Assembly: GCA_958298945.1 (NCBI GenBank)
Contig: OY282609.1
Location: forward strand, 59,306,220-59,370,219
Reading direction: 5' to 3'
Origin: Atherix ibis
Taxonomy: Eukaryota; Arthropoda; Insecta; Diptera; Athericidae
DNA length: 64,000 nucleotides
The notes beneath the pieces are model-generated. The model was not told where the DNA came from. It searched no databases and saw only the letters and a list, made by a program, of their open reading frames with translations. Of the stretch, positions 1 through 11,033 are shown in pieces. Within the stretch, counting starts at the first letter, position 1. Every line of letters starts with the position of its first letter. Both the position numbers and the translations under genes were made by a program.

Positions 1-470
1 TCTAACATCTCATAGTAGACGACACTCTGCTGATCCCACCAAACGCACAACATCGTCTTCCGTCCGAAGCGATTTGGTCTTGGGGAAGATGTTGATGGTT
101 GGCCGGGATCAACCCACGATTTCTTGTGTTTGGGATTCTCGAAATATATTCACTTTTCATTGCCTGTCACAATCCGATGCAGGAAGGACTTTCTTTTTTG
201 TCTGGCGAGCAAGATTTCGCATGTGTTTTGGCGTCGCTCCTATCGTTCAATTCATGCGGCACCTATTTTCGAATTTTTTCAATCTTTCTCATGGCACGCA
301 GACGCATGGAAATGGTTAGTTGAGTAATACCTTATTGCTCCGCGAGCATGTTTTGCGATTGGGTATCGTCTCCGTCCAAAAGAACCTGCCATTGATGATC
401 CTCAACCTTCCTAGGCCGATTTTCACGCTACTTGTCCCACAAGTCAAACGCACTTTGGATTTGAACAATT
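1..470 (-). pseudogene. mauritiana-type mariner transposase remnant, cut by window edge
   Basis: Read on the minus strand, this stretch encodes broken pieces of the same Mos1-like mariner transposase found at 11034, 41601, 49575 and 54010: the FDLWDK helix-turn-helix segment, the linker with LAEQ and KIEKI, the VPHELND stretch, the ILLARQ segment and the WVDPGQPS region. Reading frames change several times, and WVPHEL carries a stop in place of the W. The C-terminal half would lie left of base 1. The 5' inverted repeat is not present on the right side, where similarity fades near base 455-470, so the copy is truncated at its 5' end. Transposase catalyses cut-and-paste transposition at TA sites; this copy cannot. 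It is judged by comparison with the more complete copies in the window. Confidence 0.8.
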
Positions 471-2930
471 TCTGATAAAGTTGAAGTTTTTTTCTCAAAT
501 TCTGGAGTCTTAAAATTTTTTACTCGAGTGTACTTTTAGGCAGTAAATTTTCACTTTTAGGCAGGAATAAAATTCCAAGTTTAGACATGTTTATAACTTA
601 AGCTAAGAGGCACTTATACATTTTGGATAAAATCGTCGGGACCACGTAGATTTTTCAATAAATTTTTAAAATTTATTAAATTTTCTAGCGGCTAAGAGAT
701 TTTTTAACGAGTTTCCTTTAAATCAGTTAATTTTTCATTTTTAAATTAATTTACTTAACTAGAACTTAGCATTGGCAATACTACACACTTCTCCCTACAT
801 AGTTTGTTCCTTAATCCCAGTTCAACTTTCCATATAAGTTTCAATCTCCTCCGATATCTACGCGACTCTATAGAGCCGGATAAGTTAAATTGTGTGCGTT
901 ACAAAAAATGGAATAGCAAAATTTAAAATTTCGACCAACGACGTGGACTTAAAATTGTATTCTTAAACATGTTATATCTGGGAGCCTATAGGGAAGATTT
1001 CTTACCAAAAGCACAAGTTTTGCGGTGTCATTAAGCAACAAACAGCTGTGAAAGGTAAATATTTTTCTAGGATGTGTTTAACATTGAAAACTGATAAATA
1101 TGTGAAACATAGGAGAGGGTACTGTGAGGACAGACTAGCGATTCACATTCACCTCCTTGAAAGGCTCAGAATAAGAGTTATCTGCGTCAGATCAGACATT
1201 GCGGACACTTGGCTGCTCACACGGCCATGACAACGATTCCTGTCACACGGCCTTTTTTACCAAAGAGTTTTTATTGAAATGAAGAAATTCCTATGGTTCC
1301 CCATTCCTATATTTACCTAATCTTTGTCCACGCGACTTTCTTTTATTCCACAAAGTAAAATAAAATAGTTTCAATAACAAAAATTAGTCAAATTATTTTT
1401 CTGCTACATCTCGTATATGACACCGTTTCTTAGAGTTCTTTTTTCTTACTTTTTTCCAACTATTTCCCTTAAATAGTAACTTTAATAATAGATGTTATGG
1501 TATTCGTTTACTAGAAGAATATTGCAATTAGGGAAGGGAATGTGTAAAATTTGGAAATTAATGAACGTGAAGTTCAACAGAATTATGGCTAGTTACAACC
1601 ATACTCAGAGAGAAAATAATTATAAAGGAAGGCACTATCGAAAGGAATAGGAGACATGGGAGACAGTGTAGAAATTGTAAGGGAAATTTTTTTTACATTT
1701 TTGACTAATTAGTATTTAAAAACTATACAGAAAAAGTATATATGTAAAATAAAAATAACTAGAAGGAGTGACTTAGCTGTGGCCATGCCTCAAAATCTCC
1801 CATCGGCACTGCTCGGTCAAATATTTTTGAAGTACTCTTAATACGGTGACGACGATCTTTCTACCACACCAACTAATTTAAAGAATTAAGATCGCCCAAC
1901 TGTTAGTCTGAGGGAGAAGGAATCTTTAATATAAAGACGGATTAGTTTAAATTCATTATAAGTGTTATTATTTTAATTTAATTAATTTTCATTTTTACTG
2001 TTCAAATTTATTTAAAAGTTATCATTCTTATTGTTATTCATTATCAGTCAATTTCACCCGTTTTTCTTAGCTCTACAGATATTTTATCAGAAACTTACTC
2101 ATTAAATAATAAATACTCAAAATATATACGAGTATAATAGTACAATTATTAGTTTGTAACTTTTACGTCGGCCAAAAATTGTTAGCTATATTCGCTACTT
2201 GTTTTCCGGCTGGCTGCGGTGCTTGATTTTGTGATGGTTTCTATACTTGTTCGCTTTACACGATGCTTTTTTAAAGTTGAATTTCTCATTAATTCTCGTT
2301 AAAATAGTACAAAAAAATAGAACCGATTCTATTTTTGAAATCTTGCTTCGAAAGCAGAGATGACAGAAAGCCAAAAAGAAGTACGAAATATAGCGCTGTA
2401 TCTAGCGGGCTTAATACACATGATTGTTTGCCTAACAAACATTCACTTTTTTTAAGTGATCACGGGCATCTCGCTTCTGTGACCCGCCTCGATTCGCTCC
2501 TTCAAATTGTACACAAAATACGTACGAACCAGGAAGTTTAACTGACAGTAGTCTGCTGCTTGAAGCACCAAAAAAACGCCCGAAAACTTAATACACAATT
2601 CGGCAAATCCGTTCGATGTCGAAAAAAATTTCGAACCACCAAATTTTGTGAAATCAACAAATTATTTAAAAAAAATACAAAATATACTAAAACGTTTTGT
2701 TAAAAATCTGCAAATTTCATTTTAAACTTAAAATTTAACCTCACTTTTATTTTGGTGTTAAGTTTGGCAGACACTCTATTTAAAGGAAGATCTTGACTGA
2801 CATCTTCTAGTTCATGATTTTTGGATACATACTATTGTAATGGAAAAACTTAAATTTAGATTTAAAAGAAAATAAAAATTAACTTATGAACAATAATAAA
2901 ATTTATAACTCAATGAATGCACTTTCCACT

Positions 2931-2948
2931 TATGTATGTATGTATGTG
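2931..2948. repeat. (TATG)n microsatellite
   Basis: About four and a half TATG units in a row are visible. This is a simple short tandem repeat with no further signal. Confidence 0.8.
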
Positions 2949-4435
2949 CAAAGTGTTTGCAATAAAAACTTAAAGATACAGCCAGCTTGATAGAATAGAA
3001 ATAGGGGCTATTAAATTACGCTTTCATGTTTTTAACAAGCATTTTATAGTTTTTTATTTTTTATTTCATAACCTTTTAGTGCCCTTTTGTGTTCTGTTAT
3101 TTTGTTACTCTATTAAGGGTAGTCAAACTCAAAATTACTCTGCTCCTACATACAGTCTGTCCCTCCGGCTATTTATACCAATCTCTCTCTCCCTATCATT
3201 TCGCATATCCTGTGATACGAATAACATATTCCAGACGAAAAATTTCCCACACTTGCTTCCACACTTGGAAGAACAAAAAGTTCTCTCCAAAAACCAATTA
3301 ATTATTTTCAAACGTTTTTATTGCAATTAACACAAATTTCGTTATGATTTTTATTGTGATTGCTTCTCTTAATTATTATTACTTTGGGGCTAATTGTTAT
3401 TGGCTTCGAAAGACGATCCTTTTTTTTCTGTATTTTCGCAAAAGTGTATATAAAATCTGCTACGAGTTTTCGCTGTTTTTACTGAGCATATGCATTTTCT
3501 CAGATGTTTAATGGAATAAAATACATGGGAAATTAAATTTTGTACAATATTACGAAAAGTTTCTCTCAATTCAAGAACAACATTTCCTTTTCTCTTTATG
3601 TGAAAACTTCTATGACTTCTCGATTGAGGATTTCTCTGGCTGATTATTCCTAGCATCATTGAGACTAGATTTCTATAGTGCTTCAAGTAATTTACATATT
3701 TTTGTTCAACTTATGAATCTAGTCGTAATAATAAATTTTAATTAAATTTTTGAGGTTAAGTCAGATGCCATCAGCCAACCATTCAAAAATATTATAATAG
3801 GTCGGCCATCTTTGATAAGAACATTTGTTTCCTTTTCGTTTGAATATTTTGAAATTTAAATTGATTTGAAAATCTTAATTAGGCGATGAATAAGAAATCT
3901 TGAAATGGCAGTGAGAAAAATTGAATTTATCTAATATTATTCCACATGGCGAACGTGTCCAAAACAAGATGGCGGTTGCTTGTGATCTAACAAAAATAAG
4001 ATGGCGGCTGCTATACGTGTATATTCTTTTTAATGTAGTGAATCTTTGAATAAATATTAAATACTAAACTTCGTTCAATTTATTACTAATACTGATCGTA
4101 AAAATCGGATAAAACAATTTACAATTTTTGTCTGTTTTCAAATTTCTCTTAATTTTTGGCAATTTTTTGTTTAGTACTATTTGAAACTAAATTTCAAGTT
4201 AGAATAAAGTAAAACTGAAAATTGATCAGCTTACTACAGTCTAGATAGTCATATTTAAGTGAATTTATGTTAAAATTCTGGTTTTTTTTCTTAAATTTCA
4301 CGAAATTTTTAAATTTTAAATTATTGTGAGTACAGTTTTGCTAAGAAATAACATATTGACTAAACCGAAAAAATCACACTTAATTCAAAAAGAGCAATTT
4401 TTAGATTTGTGATATAATTAGTGTGTTATTCAATT

Positions 4436-4507
4436 AATAATTTTGTTATAAACAGAAACTTTTCATTTTATTTAGTAATAATTTTGCTATAAACGGAAAC
4501 TTTTCAT
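4436..4507. repeat. two-copy tandem repeat, period 41
   Basis: A roughly 31-base segment beginning TAATAATTTTG and ending GAAACTTTTCAT occurs at 4436-4466 and again at 4477-4507 with two substitutions. It is a local duplication in otherwise plain AT-rich DNA. Confidence 0.75.
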
Positions 4508-4839
4508 GGTTAAATTTTTTAACTTAGAGAAATATTAAAATTAATTTAAGCAAACTGCATATGTACTCAAGTAGTAAAATTTGAATTTTAGTAAATTAAC
4601 TACCGAAAGCTAAAGAACCACTTTCAATTCAGATCATATAAGCTTTTAATTTCTTTGTGAAAATCTTAACAATTTGAGCGTACAGTTAACTAGAGTTTAT
4701 TACAATTTTTACTAAAAGTAAAATTTTTATTTTCAATATGTTCATTAACAAATATTTTAAGAGCCAATTCAAAAAAATTATTATTATTTTACATATTTAA
4801 AATTATTTTTATATTCAATTTGAAAAAAAAAATCAATAA

Positions 4840-5300
4840 AAAAGTAAATTTAAATAAAACATTCTTAAAATTCCGATTTCGTATAATATTGTTCAAACGG
4901 TAGCCACCAGACTTTTTGCAGTCCTCGATCATTTTAAGATAATTTTTGATGATTTTTTTTTGCACATTTCGAGCATTTATACCGGCATTATTTAACACAA
5001 TTTTCTATAAGAAAAATAGTTCAAAAGAGTTATATCGCACGATTCTACAGACTAATTGGCATTACCAAATCAAGAAATTATGCGTCTTGGAAATTTTTAG
5101 CACAAAAAAGACTTTGTTGAACTTGTGGAGCCACTCTATTAAAATCATATGTAGTATAGATTAAAATCCTTAAGTTAAAGTTAACAAAAGTCGATTATCA
5201 TATCGCCATAGTGGTCGGAACTGAACTATAAGGGTATCTTCTTCTTCATTTTCAAAGAAATACGGAACAACGACAACTTCAGACCAAAATGCACACTACA
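4840..5300 (-). pseudogene. decayed DDE transposase (Tc1/mariner-IS630 type, DUF4817-associated family)
   Basis: The minus strand contains, in the correct order but in shifting frames, motifs of the insect transposase family usually annotated with an N-terminal DUF4817-type helix-turn-helix. VPYFFENE lies near 5248-5270, followed by a YGDMI-like segment, then KFPRRIIS.FGNAN and SCDIT..NYFSY near 5040-5120. A C-terminal stretch with NYLKMIEDCKKSGGYRL lies near 4870-4950 and resembles the usual ending with an N-x-R basic segment, a Cys and GGxHL. In intact relatives SCDLTPLDFFLWG carries the last catalytic acid. Stops and frameshifts are numerous, so this is an old dead copy. The cecropia-like mariner at 5313 lies immediately to its right. 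Confidence 0.55.
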
Positions 5301-5439
5301 CGTATGCAGCTATTGGGTTGTTCGGAAAGTAATTTCTTATTACTTAATTGTATTTTTTCATAACTAATTTCACACTTAAGCCGTATAATCATATATATTT
5401 TTATAGCTGACATAGCAAGGCTTGCTTGTGAAAAAAGCA

Positions 5440-5482
5440 TTGATTCTGCATAGTAGTTCGATTGATTCTGCATAGTAGTTTT
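5440..5482. repeat. short direct duplication in the mariner leader
   Basis: The string ATTGATTCTGCATAGTAGTT occurs twice in close succession just upstream of the transposase start in the element at 5313. It is a small tandem duplication within the 5' untranslated part. Confidence 0.8.
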
Positions 5483-5502
5483 TGGTTGATACCCTTTTAA
5501 AT

Positions 5503-6250
5503 ATGGAAAGTGAAAAACATCATTTTGGGCATATTTTATTTTTTTACTATAGAAAAGATAAAAATGCTGTTCAAGCAAGAAATAAATTATCCGATGTGTA
5601 TGGAGAAGATGTGTTAAGTGAGCGCCTGTGCTAAAACTGGTTTGCAAAATTTCGATCCGGCAATTTTGATTTCGAAGATGCACGACGTTTTGGAAGGCCA
5701 GTTGAAGCTGATGATGACACAATAAAGGCATTAATTGATGCAAACTGGCGAATAACAACTCGTGAGATTGCTGGGAGATTAAATTTATTGAATTCGATCA
5801 TTCATAATCATTTGAAACGGCTAGGTTTAATCTCAAAGCTTGACATATGGGTTCCTCATCTTACGGAAAAAAATTTGTGCCGTCGTATTGACGTTTGTGA
5901 TTTGCTTCTCAAACACCAAGAAAATGATCCATTTTTGAAACGTATCATCACTGGGGACGAGAAATGGGTTGTCTACAATAATATTAAGTACAAAAGATCG
6001 TGGAGTAGAAAAGATGAACCGGATCAAAGAACTTCGAAAGGCAATATTCATCAAAAAAAGTTTATGCTGTCTGTTTGGTGGGATTTCAAAGGAATCGGTT
6101 ATTTTGAGCTTTTACCGAGCCAACACAACGATCAATTCTGAAGTGTACTATCATAAGTTGGACAAATTGAAAGATTCACTTAAAGAAAAAGGCCAGAATT
6201 GGTCAATAGGAAAGGTATAGTGCTCCAACAGGATAATTAGAAACCACATA
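5503..6250 (+). pseudogene. cecropia-like mariner transposase, N-terminal and central part
   Basis: The frame opens at ATG 5503 (MESEKHHFGH). It runs through a helix-turn-helix-like N terminus (RKDKNAVQARNKL, WFAKFRSGNF, GRPVEADDDTIK), the linker WVPHLTEKN, the first catalytic block ITGDEKW near 5950 (Asp retained) and the WWDFKGIGYFELL strand. A TAA interrupts it about 44 codons in (before NWFAKF), the product ends at 6138-6141 after LLPSQ, and a frameshift lets a shorter frame continue to about 6220. The second Asp block (normally HDNARPH) is degraded around 6225. The C-terminal tail resumes beyond the LINE at about 7761-7900. Resemblance is to the Hsmar1/cecropia branch, by motif only. It is non-functional. 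Confidence 0.8.
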
Positions 6251-6347
6251 CAAGTTTGACCACTCGGCGAAAGCTTTTAGAGCTTCGATGGGATAAACTG
6301 CCACACCCATCTTACCCTCTCGACCTACCACTTTTTTTTATGTTTAG

Positions 6348-7765
6348 ATTAATGTGGTACAGGGGGAAACCTTCGAAAGGTACTCGCCTGGATAGTTTTT
6401 CTGCCAGGCGAGTTATGCGGGATTTTTACCTCGCTAAAACCTAACCTGTACCTCTACCCTTGCTCCCGGAACGATGGTTCCCGGCGGCACTCTTTGTAAA
6501 TACTACTTCACCGGGGCGTTCTTATTTGATATTACTGCTGCCCCGATATTATGACCCCTCGCGGCCTATTCTTCTACGTTGTGTGAAGATCCTTGATTAA
6601 AGATTCCGCGTACTCTGAAACTCTGTTCCAAGCCAATTGGCTCTTCAGCATGCACTCCACTATGTTTTCTGGTCTGATGGAACGGTCCAGATTTCTCTCC
6701 AGTTCTGCCCGTGTTCCCTCATAGAGGGGGCACAGGAAGAACATGTGTTCTGCGTCTTCGATCACATCGCGGCAATGATGACGGTTTGGGAAGTCAAATC
6801 TCTTGAATCTGTGCAAGTATGCCCGAAAGCATCCATGCCCAGTCAAGAGTTGGGTGATGTAATACCCGACTACCCCATGCAGGCGAGTGACCCATTTGGT
6901 AACATCTGGGATCAGCGGATGAGTCCACCGACCCTTCGTCGAGCTGTCCCATCTCTCTTGCCAGAGGCGAAGACTCTCGGGTCTCTCCTCTTCACAGAGG
7001 ACCTTTCGCCGCTCTTCCTTCTTCCTACGATGTTGGCGTTCCCGCTCTCCTGCCAACGTATCGATGGGTGGGCATGATGCCACGACGTTGACCGCATCGT
7101 GTGATACGTTCGGTATGCTGACGCCACTCTGATCGCTGAGAGCCGCTGGACTGATGACATTGTCTTGCGGTATGTTGTTAGCTCTAGCGGTTTTGCCCAC
7201 ACTGGTGCTCCGTATAGCAAGACGGAGGTAACCACAGTTGCCAGTAGTCGCCTTCGGATTTGCCTGGGGCCTCCGATATTGGACATTATCCGCGAATGTG
7301 CGCCCTGTACCGCTGATGCCTTCCTGCTGACGCTGGAGATGTGCTCTTTGTAGTTGAGTCTGGCATCCAAGACCACTCCTAGATACCCTATGTAGGGTAG
7401 CGACCGGATGTCGTGGTCGCCTACTCTTATGGTGATGGTCTCCATTTTCTTCCGACTACTCACAAGGAGTGCCTCGGTCTTATGTTCCGCCAAAGACAGG
7501 TCTGCCGATGTCATCCACTGTCTTATCCTCCGGATGGTGGTGGAGAATCCGGCTTCCAGTTCCTCCAGGTGTTTGGCTACAAGGACAACCGCTACGTCGT
7601 CCGCGAAAGCCACGAGTGTTGTGTTCGTCGGAAATTCCAGATGGAGTAGGCCATCGTACATGACGTTCCACAAGAATGGCTCCAGGACAGAGCCCTGAGG
7701 TACCCCTGACCATCCTCCGTAGGTAGTAGGGCACCCGAGACCCAGCACCTTCCGGTTATCATATA
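6348..7765 (-). mobile_element. 5'-truncated R1-clade LINE inserted in a mariner
   Basis: The insert interrupts the mariner transposase, with mariner codons on both sides. On the minus strand it carries the C-terminal half of an R1-type ORF2 (reverse transcriptase palm onward) and a 3' untranslated region ending near 6350-6370. The endonuclease and fingers are absent, so it is 5'-truncated as is usual for LINE insertions made by target-primed reverse transcription. There is no poly(A), which is acceptable for R1-type elements. A target duplication is unclear: TTTAGA at the left border against TTTCGG at the right is at best a mutated short repeat. Confidence 0.75.
6574..7748 (-). pseudogene. 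R1-clade LINE ORF2 C-terminal part (reverse transcriptase palm to zinc knuckle)
   Basis: Reading leftward from 7748, the protein shows the RT motif GVPQGSVLEPFLWNVMYDGL, then the catalytic FADD box (FADDVAVVLVAKH) near 7560-7600, the thumb strand YLGVVLDARLNYKEH, the LLYGAPVWA segment and the VQRLSAIRVASAYRT segment. A frameshift near 7100-7180 passes to a second frame with WQERWDSSTKGRWTHPLIPD, LLTGHGCFRAYLHRF and a CCHC-like knuckle (C, then HH-C, then EHMFFLCPLYEG), ending at the stop at 6574-6576. This order is diagnostic of the R1/LOA side of LINEs rather than Jockey. It lacks the endonuclease and start codon and is dead. Confidence 0.8.
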
Positions 7766-7979
7766 TTTCGGTCTCTACAAAAAGTTTTAGACGGTAAAAC
7801 GTTTAATTCAAATGAGAAAAGTTTTATGAGCGTGGAATCATGCTACTGCCAAAAATATGGCAACGGGTATTTGATCAGACTGGACAATATTTAATTGAAT
7901 AAAATATTAATTCACTATTAGAAAATCGTCTTTCATTTTTATAAAAAAAAAACGAAATTACTTTCCGAATAACCCAATA

Positions 7980-9420
7980 TAATTTTGCAAATACAATGAC
8001 TTCTACTTATATATTTGTGTATATTTAGAGTCCTAGTGAAATGGTTAACCTTTAGTTAAATTAAAATTTTTGTAATTTAATATATAAAATGAGAAGCCTT
8101 TCGTTAAAGACATGATAGATTATAAGAAATATATTATATAGCAATTGTCAAATGACAGGGCTGTGCTTTCCAAACCACAAAATGGACGCCATTTTAAATA
8201 AAACCAGAATAAACGAATATGATTTCCATTTAAAAAAAAAATAAGGTTATGAATAATGACAGCAGATTTTCATCGTTTATTGTCTGTATTTTTAATATGC
8301 GGTAAAAATAGCAAAAAAAAAATATAAAACAAAAAAAAAATCACACAAAAATTTAATTAAAGCATGGAAAAAATTACTCTCAAAGGACATTATATAAAAT
8401 TAATTTACTTTGGGCTTTATGGGGAAGCAGTATGGAAATTAATTCATTTTGTGTATATAAATTTTGATAAAATGAGCAAAATTAATTTATGATTCTATAT
8501 CCTATTTTGTTTTTGCATTTTATCAAAGAGCAGCAAATATGATAGAAAATATAAATTAAAATGAAAATGGAAGAAAGGTCGTCGAAATTAAGATGAAAAA
8601 TACTCCTAGAAAGGTCGTATAATTTTCAAACGGTTACCAAAAGGAAACAGGAATAATTTCCTAAAGTATGAGATAAGCAAGCCGTTATGGAAGCCATCAT
8701 CAATCATGTATTCATGCCTGCTATTCAATATGGAATAAAAGTTTTCATTAATATTCGTACATTTCAGATATTGAAGAAAAAAAATCCTTTTTGTAAAGTA
8801 TAAATTTTCACAAAACAGTCAAGGATAAGTCAATTGGTTGACTTGATGTGTATTATTTTTATTTTATTTCAATTGTTGTCCTTTTTCAACTTAATCTCAC
8901 CTTGATCGTTTATATCTAACCAAGGAGAAATTTTTTTTTATTGCGGACTGTAATAAGCAATCATCTCGTGTTTATGGTAAGAAATTGTCCTGACGATAAA
9001 ATTTCATGACTAATATACCTTTTAGAACCAGCAATAGATGTCCTGTACCATAGCATGTATCAATTTTTATTGAGAGTTTTTATGCAGTCAAAAACAAACT
9101 TTTATGATATCATTTGCACGTAGTACGGTCATTTCCATTTAGAGGGGGAAGGGGGTTTTCTAACAAGGGACTTTTTTCGGTAATTTACTTAACATCTTTT
9201 CAAGTTGAAGTAGTTAAAATTTTTCATATTTTGCGTATTTATCACATCGACAATTTCACTCTTTTTTGTTTGTTTGAAAATTTTTGGATATTTTGAAATT
9301 TTAATTTTTATTTAATATTTAATAATATATAAATTTTAGTTATAAATACATATAAGCTATTGTATACTATAATTTTTGAATGTTTTGTTAAAAGTGTGGT
9401 TTTTTTAAATTTGCTTACAG
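7980..9420. other. AT-rich stretch between mariner and host gene exon 1
   Basis: No coding region or element ends are recognisable. If transcription of the host gene starts upstream, this would hold promoter and/or 5' untranslated intron sequence; only the acceptor-like run ending TTGCTTACAG at 9411-9420 supports that. Confidence 0.5.
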
Positions 9421-9616
9421 CTCATTCTCATGATAATCAGCAATGAAACCTGCTGATTGGTATTGGTACAATTCCATAGTCTGGAAAAGGATAATAAAAT
9501 TCTTCCTAATCGGATTAGTGTTGCTCGAAAGGACTTTGTGTTCGGCCAACAGTGAAACGAATCGTTCAGCAGTGCCAAACTATGTAAAAATTACTGACGG
9601 AAATCTTGTGCTTAAA
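9421..9616 (+). CDS. host gene coding exon 1: signal peptide and start of a secreted or membrane protein
   Basis: A pyrimidine-rich acceptor (TTGCTTACAG) ends at 9420 and a strong donor (AAA then GTGAGT) begins at 9617. The start is ATG 9443; an in-frame TAA at 9434-9436 rules out an upstream extension of the frame in this exon. The 58 codons encode an N terminus with charged residues (KRIIK) before a hydrophobic run (FFLIGLVLLE) and a small-residue stretch (CSANSE), as in a signal peptide or signal anchor. A potential N-glycosylation sequon (NRS) follows, then NYVKITDGNLVLK. The exon ends in phase 0, matching exon 2. I do not recognise the protein with certainty. The ectodomain of GPR158/GPR179-like receptors is the best guess, from exon 3 rather than from this exon. 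Confidence 0.55.
9430..9456 (+). promoter_or_regulatory. short upstream ORF overlapping the host start codon
   Basis: An ATG at 9430 opens an eight-codon frame (MIISNETC) that ends with TGA at 9454-9456, out of frame with and overlapping the presumed start at 9443. If the first exon base is 9421, ribosomes would meet this ATG first, which could reduce initiation at 9443. Its effect is inferred only. Confidence 0.35.
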
Positions 9617-10129
9617 GTGAGTATAAATTGATTCGGTCGAACAAAAATGGTATTTGTTTTTGTATATTAAATTTTCGAAGGTATATTTTCATCCACAACC
9701 TCTTTAAATCTTTAAATTTGTTATTGTTATTATCAGTTCTGAAATGTATTATTTTTAAATAAGAATAAAAAGGAAAACGATTTTTTGGAATTAGCATAGG
9801 ACCATGACCCCTTGGATGGTAGTACAGTACACTAACAATTGTGATTTTATTTGGTTTTATTTTATTTTTATAATCTAAAACTACCTTCATTTTTATTAGT
9901 AAATAAAAAAACAAATCGTTTTTAGTAGCGCATAAGAAATTTCAATATATTTTGAATGGCCACTAATCCAATTTTAGGCTTATGAACAGCAGGACTCTGT
10001 TGTTCAGGAAATTTTCAGGAAATTTTCGAAAGACACCGTGTGGGACTTTAACGTACTAAAACCACCTTACTTGGTTATATTTCTAGATCTGACCAAAGAA
10101 GCACCATCGGGTATTATTACGTGGGGCAT

Positions 10130-10880
10130 GAATTGATGGAAATCTCTAATCTGCTGAAATACCCTTATTGTCTTCGTTTCCGCTTAATCAAATGGAGTTT
10201 TTTAATTACTATTGTGGCAAGAGCATCAATAGCCTTCCAAGCCATTCTTCAGTCCAATATCAAGCCCACGACGTTCTCCACAATTAATCCGACTTCTCTG
10301 ACGATACAGTTTCTGTCGCTTATCTGCCAGGATTTTGATCGGTACCGCCAGGATTTTGATCGGCCTCGTAGTAGATACCATTCGAACTGCTCAAGTGCTT
10401 TAGCGGTGGTCCCGAGGTCACCTCATGTTCACCAAGTCTAATAATAATGATCTCTATACACTTCCTGCCCGTGATTAGCACTACTTCCATCTTTAAGCCG
10501 AAGGTCAGCTACCAAAAGCCAACGTCGAACTGTAGCAAAAGGCTCATTGCAGATTTGTTCTTCCCCTTCTACACATTTTACCACCACTACCAAAACAACA
10601 TCATCAGCGAATACAATTATTCTCGCATCCTCTGGGATACGGAGCTTAAAAATTTATAATACTTCGCTTTTCACAGCAGTGGACGGCCCGGTTCCCACTT
10701 CCCCCATATCAATGTACCCCAGAGGATGCGATTTATAGAATTCTATTACTCATGCAGTTTGCTATTATCTTGGTAATGTTCTGCGAAACACCCATTAGGC
10801 CCAGAGCGTCCAGGATACAGTTCCATCTCGGCGAGTTAAAGGCATTCTTCAGATCAAGGGTTATGATCACACAGTACCTT
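10130..10880 (-). pseudogene. R1-clade LINE reverse transcriptase remnant
   Basis: The minus strand reads VIITLDLKNAFNSPRW (RT motif with the first catalytic Asp) near 10820-10880, continues with ILDALGLMGV and ITKIIANCMSNR, and after degraded sequence shows IIVFADDVVLVVVVK near 10590-10630, the catalytic FADD box. Downstream is a poorly preserved thumb region ending near 10130. Stops and frameshifts are frequent, and no 5' half, tail or target duplication is recognisable. A small internal duplication (AGGATTTTGATCGG at 10329 and again about 20 bases on) lies inside it. By motif it belongs with the other R1-type fragments here and is antisense to the host gene. Confidence 0.65.
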
Positions 10881-11033
10881 ATGGAGCCTTCTCTCTGCTC
10901 TTGTTTATAATAGTGGAGTCAATTCTTCCAATCTACTGCATAGAATCAAAGTCAACAGTATAGAATATCCGAATCATCTATACTTTAATGCAATTATTCG
11001 AATTTAATTTACTATCCGTTTCTGGGTATTGTA

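Larger units (their letters stand above)
471..4788. other. AT-rich non-coding stretch upstream of the host gene
   Basis: I see no convincing gene here. Short open frames (for example at 2335-2541, 3079-3330 and 3390-3686) have no recognisable domain or splice context. A somewhat GC-richer island at about 2160-2600 does not read as any family I know in either orientation. A short TATG microsatellite lies at 2931-2948 and a 41-base-period duplication at 4436-4507. Confidence 0.6.
5313..7977 (+). mobile_element. cecropia-like mariner element, split by an R1 LINE
   Basis: Terminal inverted repeats are visible: the left end reads TTGGGTTGTTCGGAAAGTAA and the reverse complement of the right end reads TTGGGTTATTCGGAAAGTAA, each flanked by a TA dinucleotide (5311-5312 and 7978-7979), the mariner target duplication. 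Between them lies a broken transposase in + orientation whose reading stops inside the FxxxRSLQ region near 6348 and resumes near 7761 with RSLQKVLDGKTF. The intervening 1.4 kb is an antisense R1-clade LINE. Without the LINE the element would be about 1.25 kb, the normal mariner size. Confidence 0.85.

Noticed and set aside
2335..2541. 68-codon + strand frame in a GC-richer island (2160-2600)
   Set aside because: No domain, no splice signals that make an exon, and neighbouring frames are equally open. Left as unexplained non-coding DNA.
3079..3330. Two overlapping + strand frames of 70-83 codons
   Set aside because: Low-complexity Ser/Leu/Phe content from pyrimidine-rich DNA; no motif.
5279..5758. 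159-codon minus-strand frame
   Set aside because: Antisense shadow of the cecropia-like mariner 5' region and transposase start.
6637..7077. 146-codon + strand frame
   Set aside because: Antisense shadow of the R1-clade LINE C-terminal frame on the minus strand.
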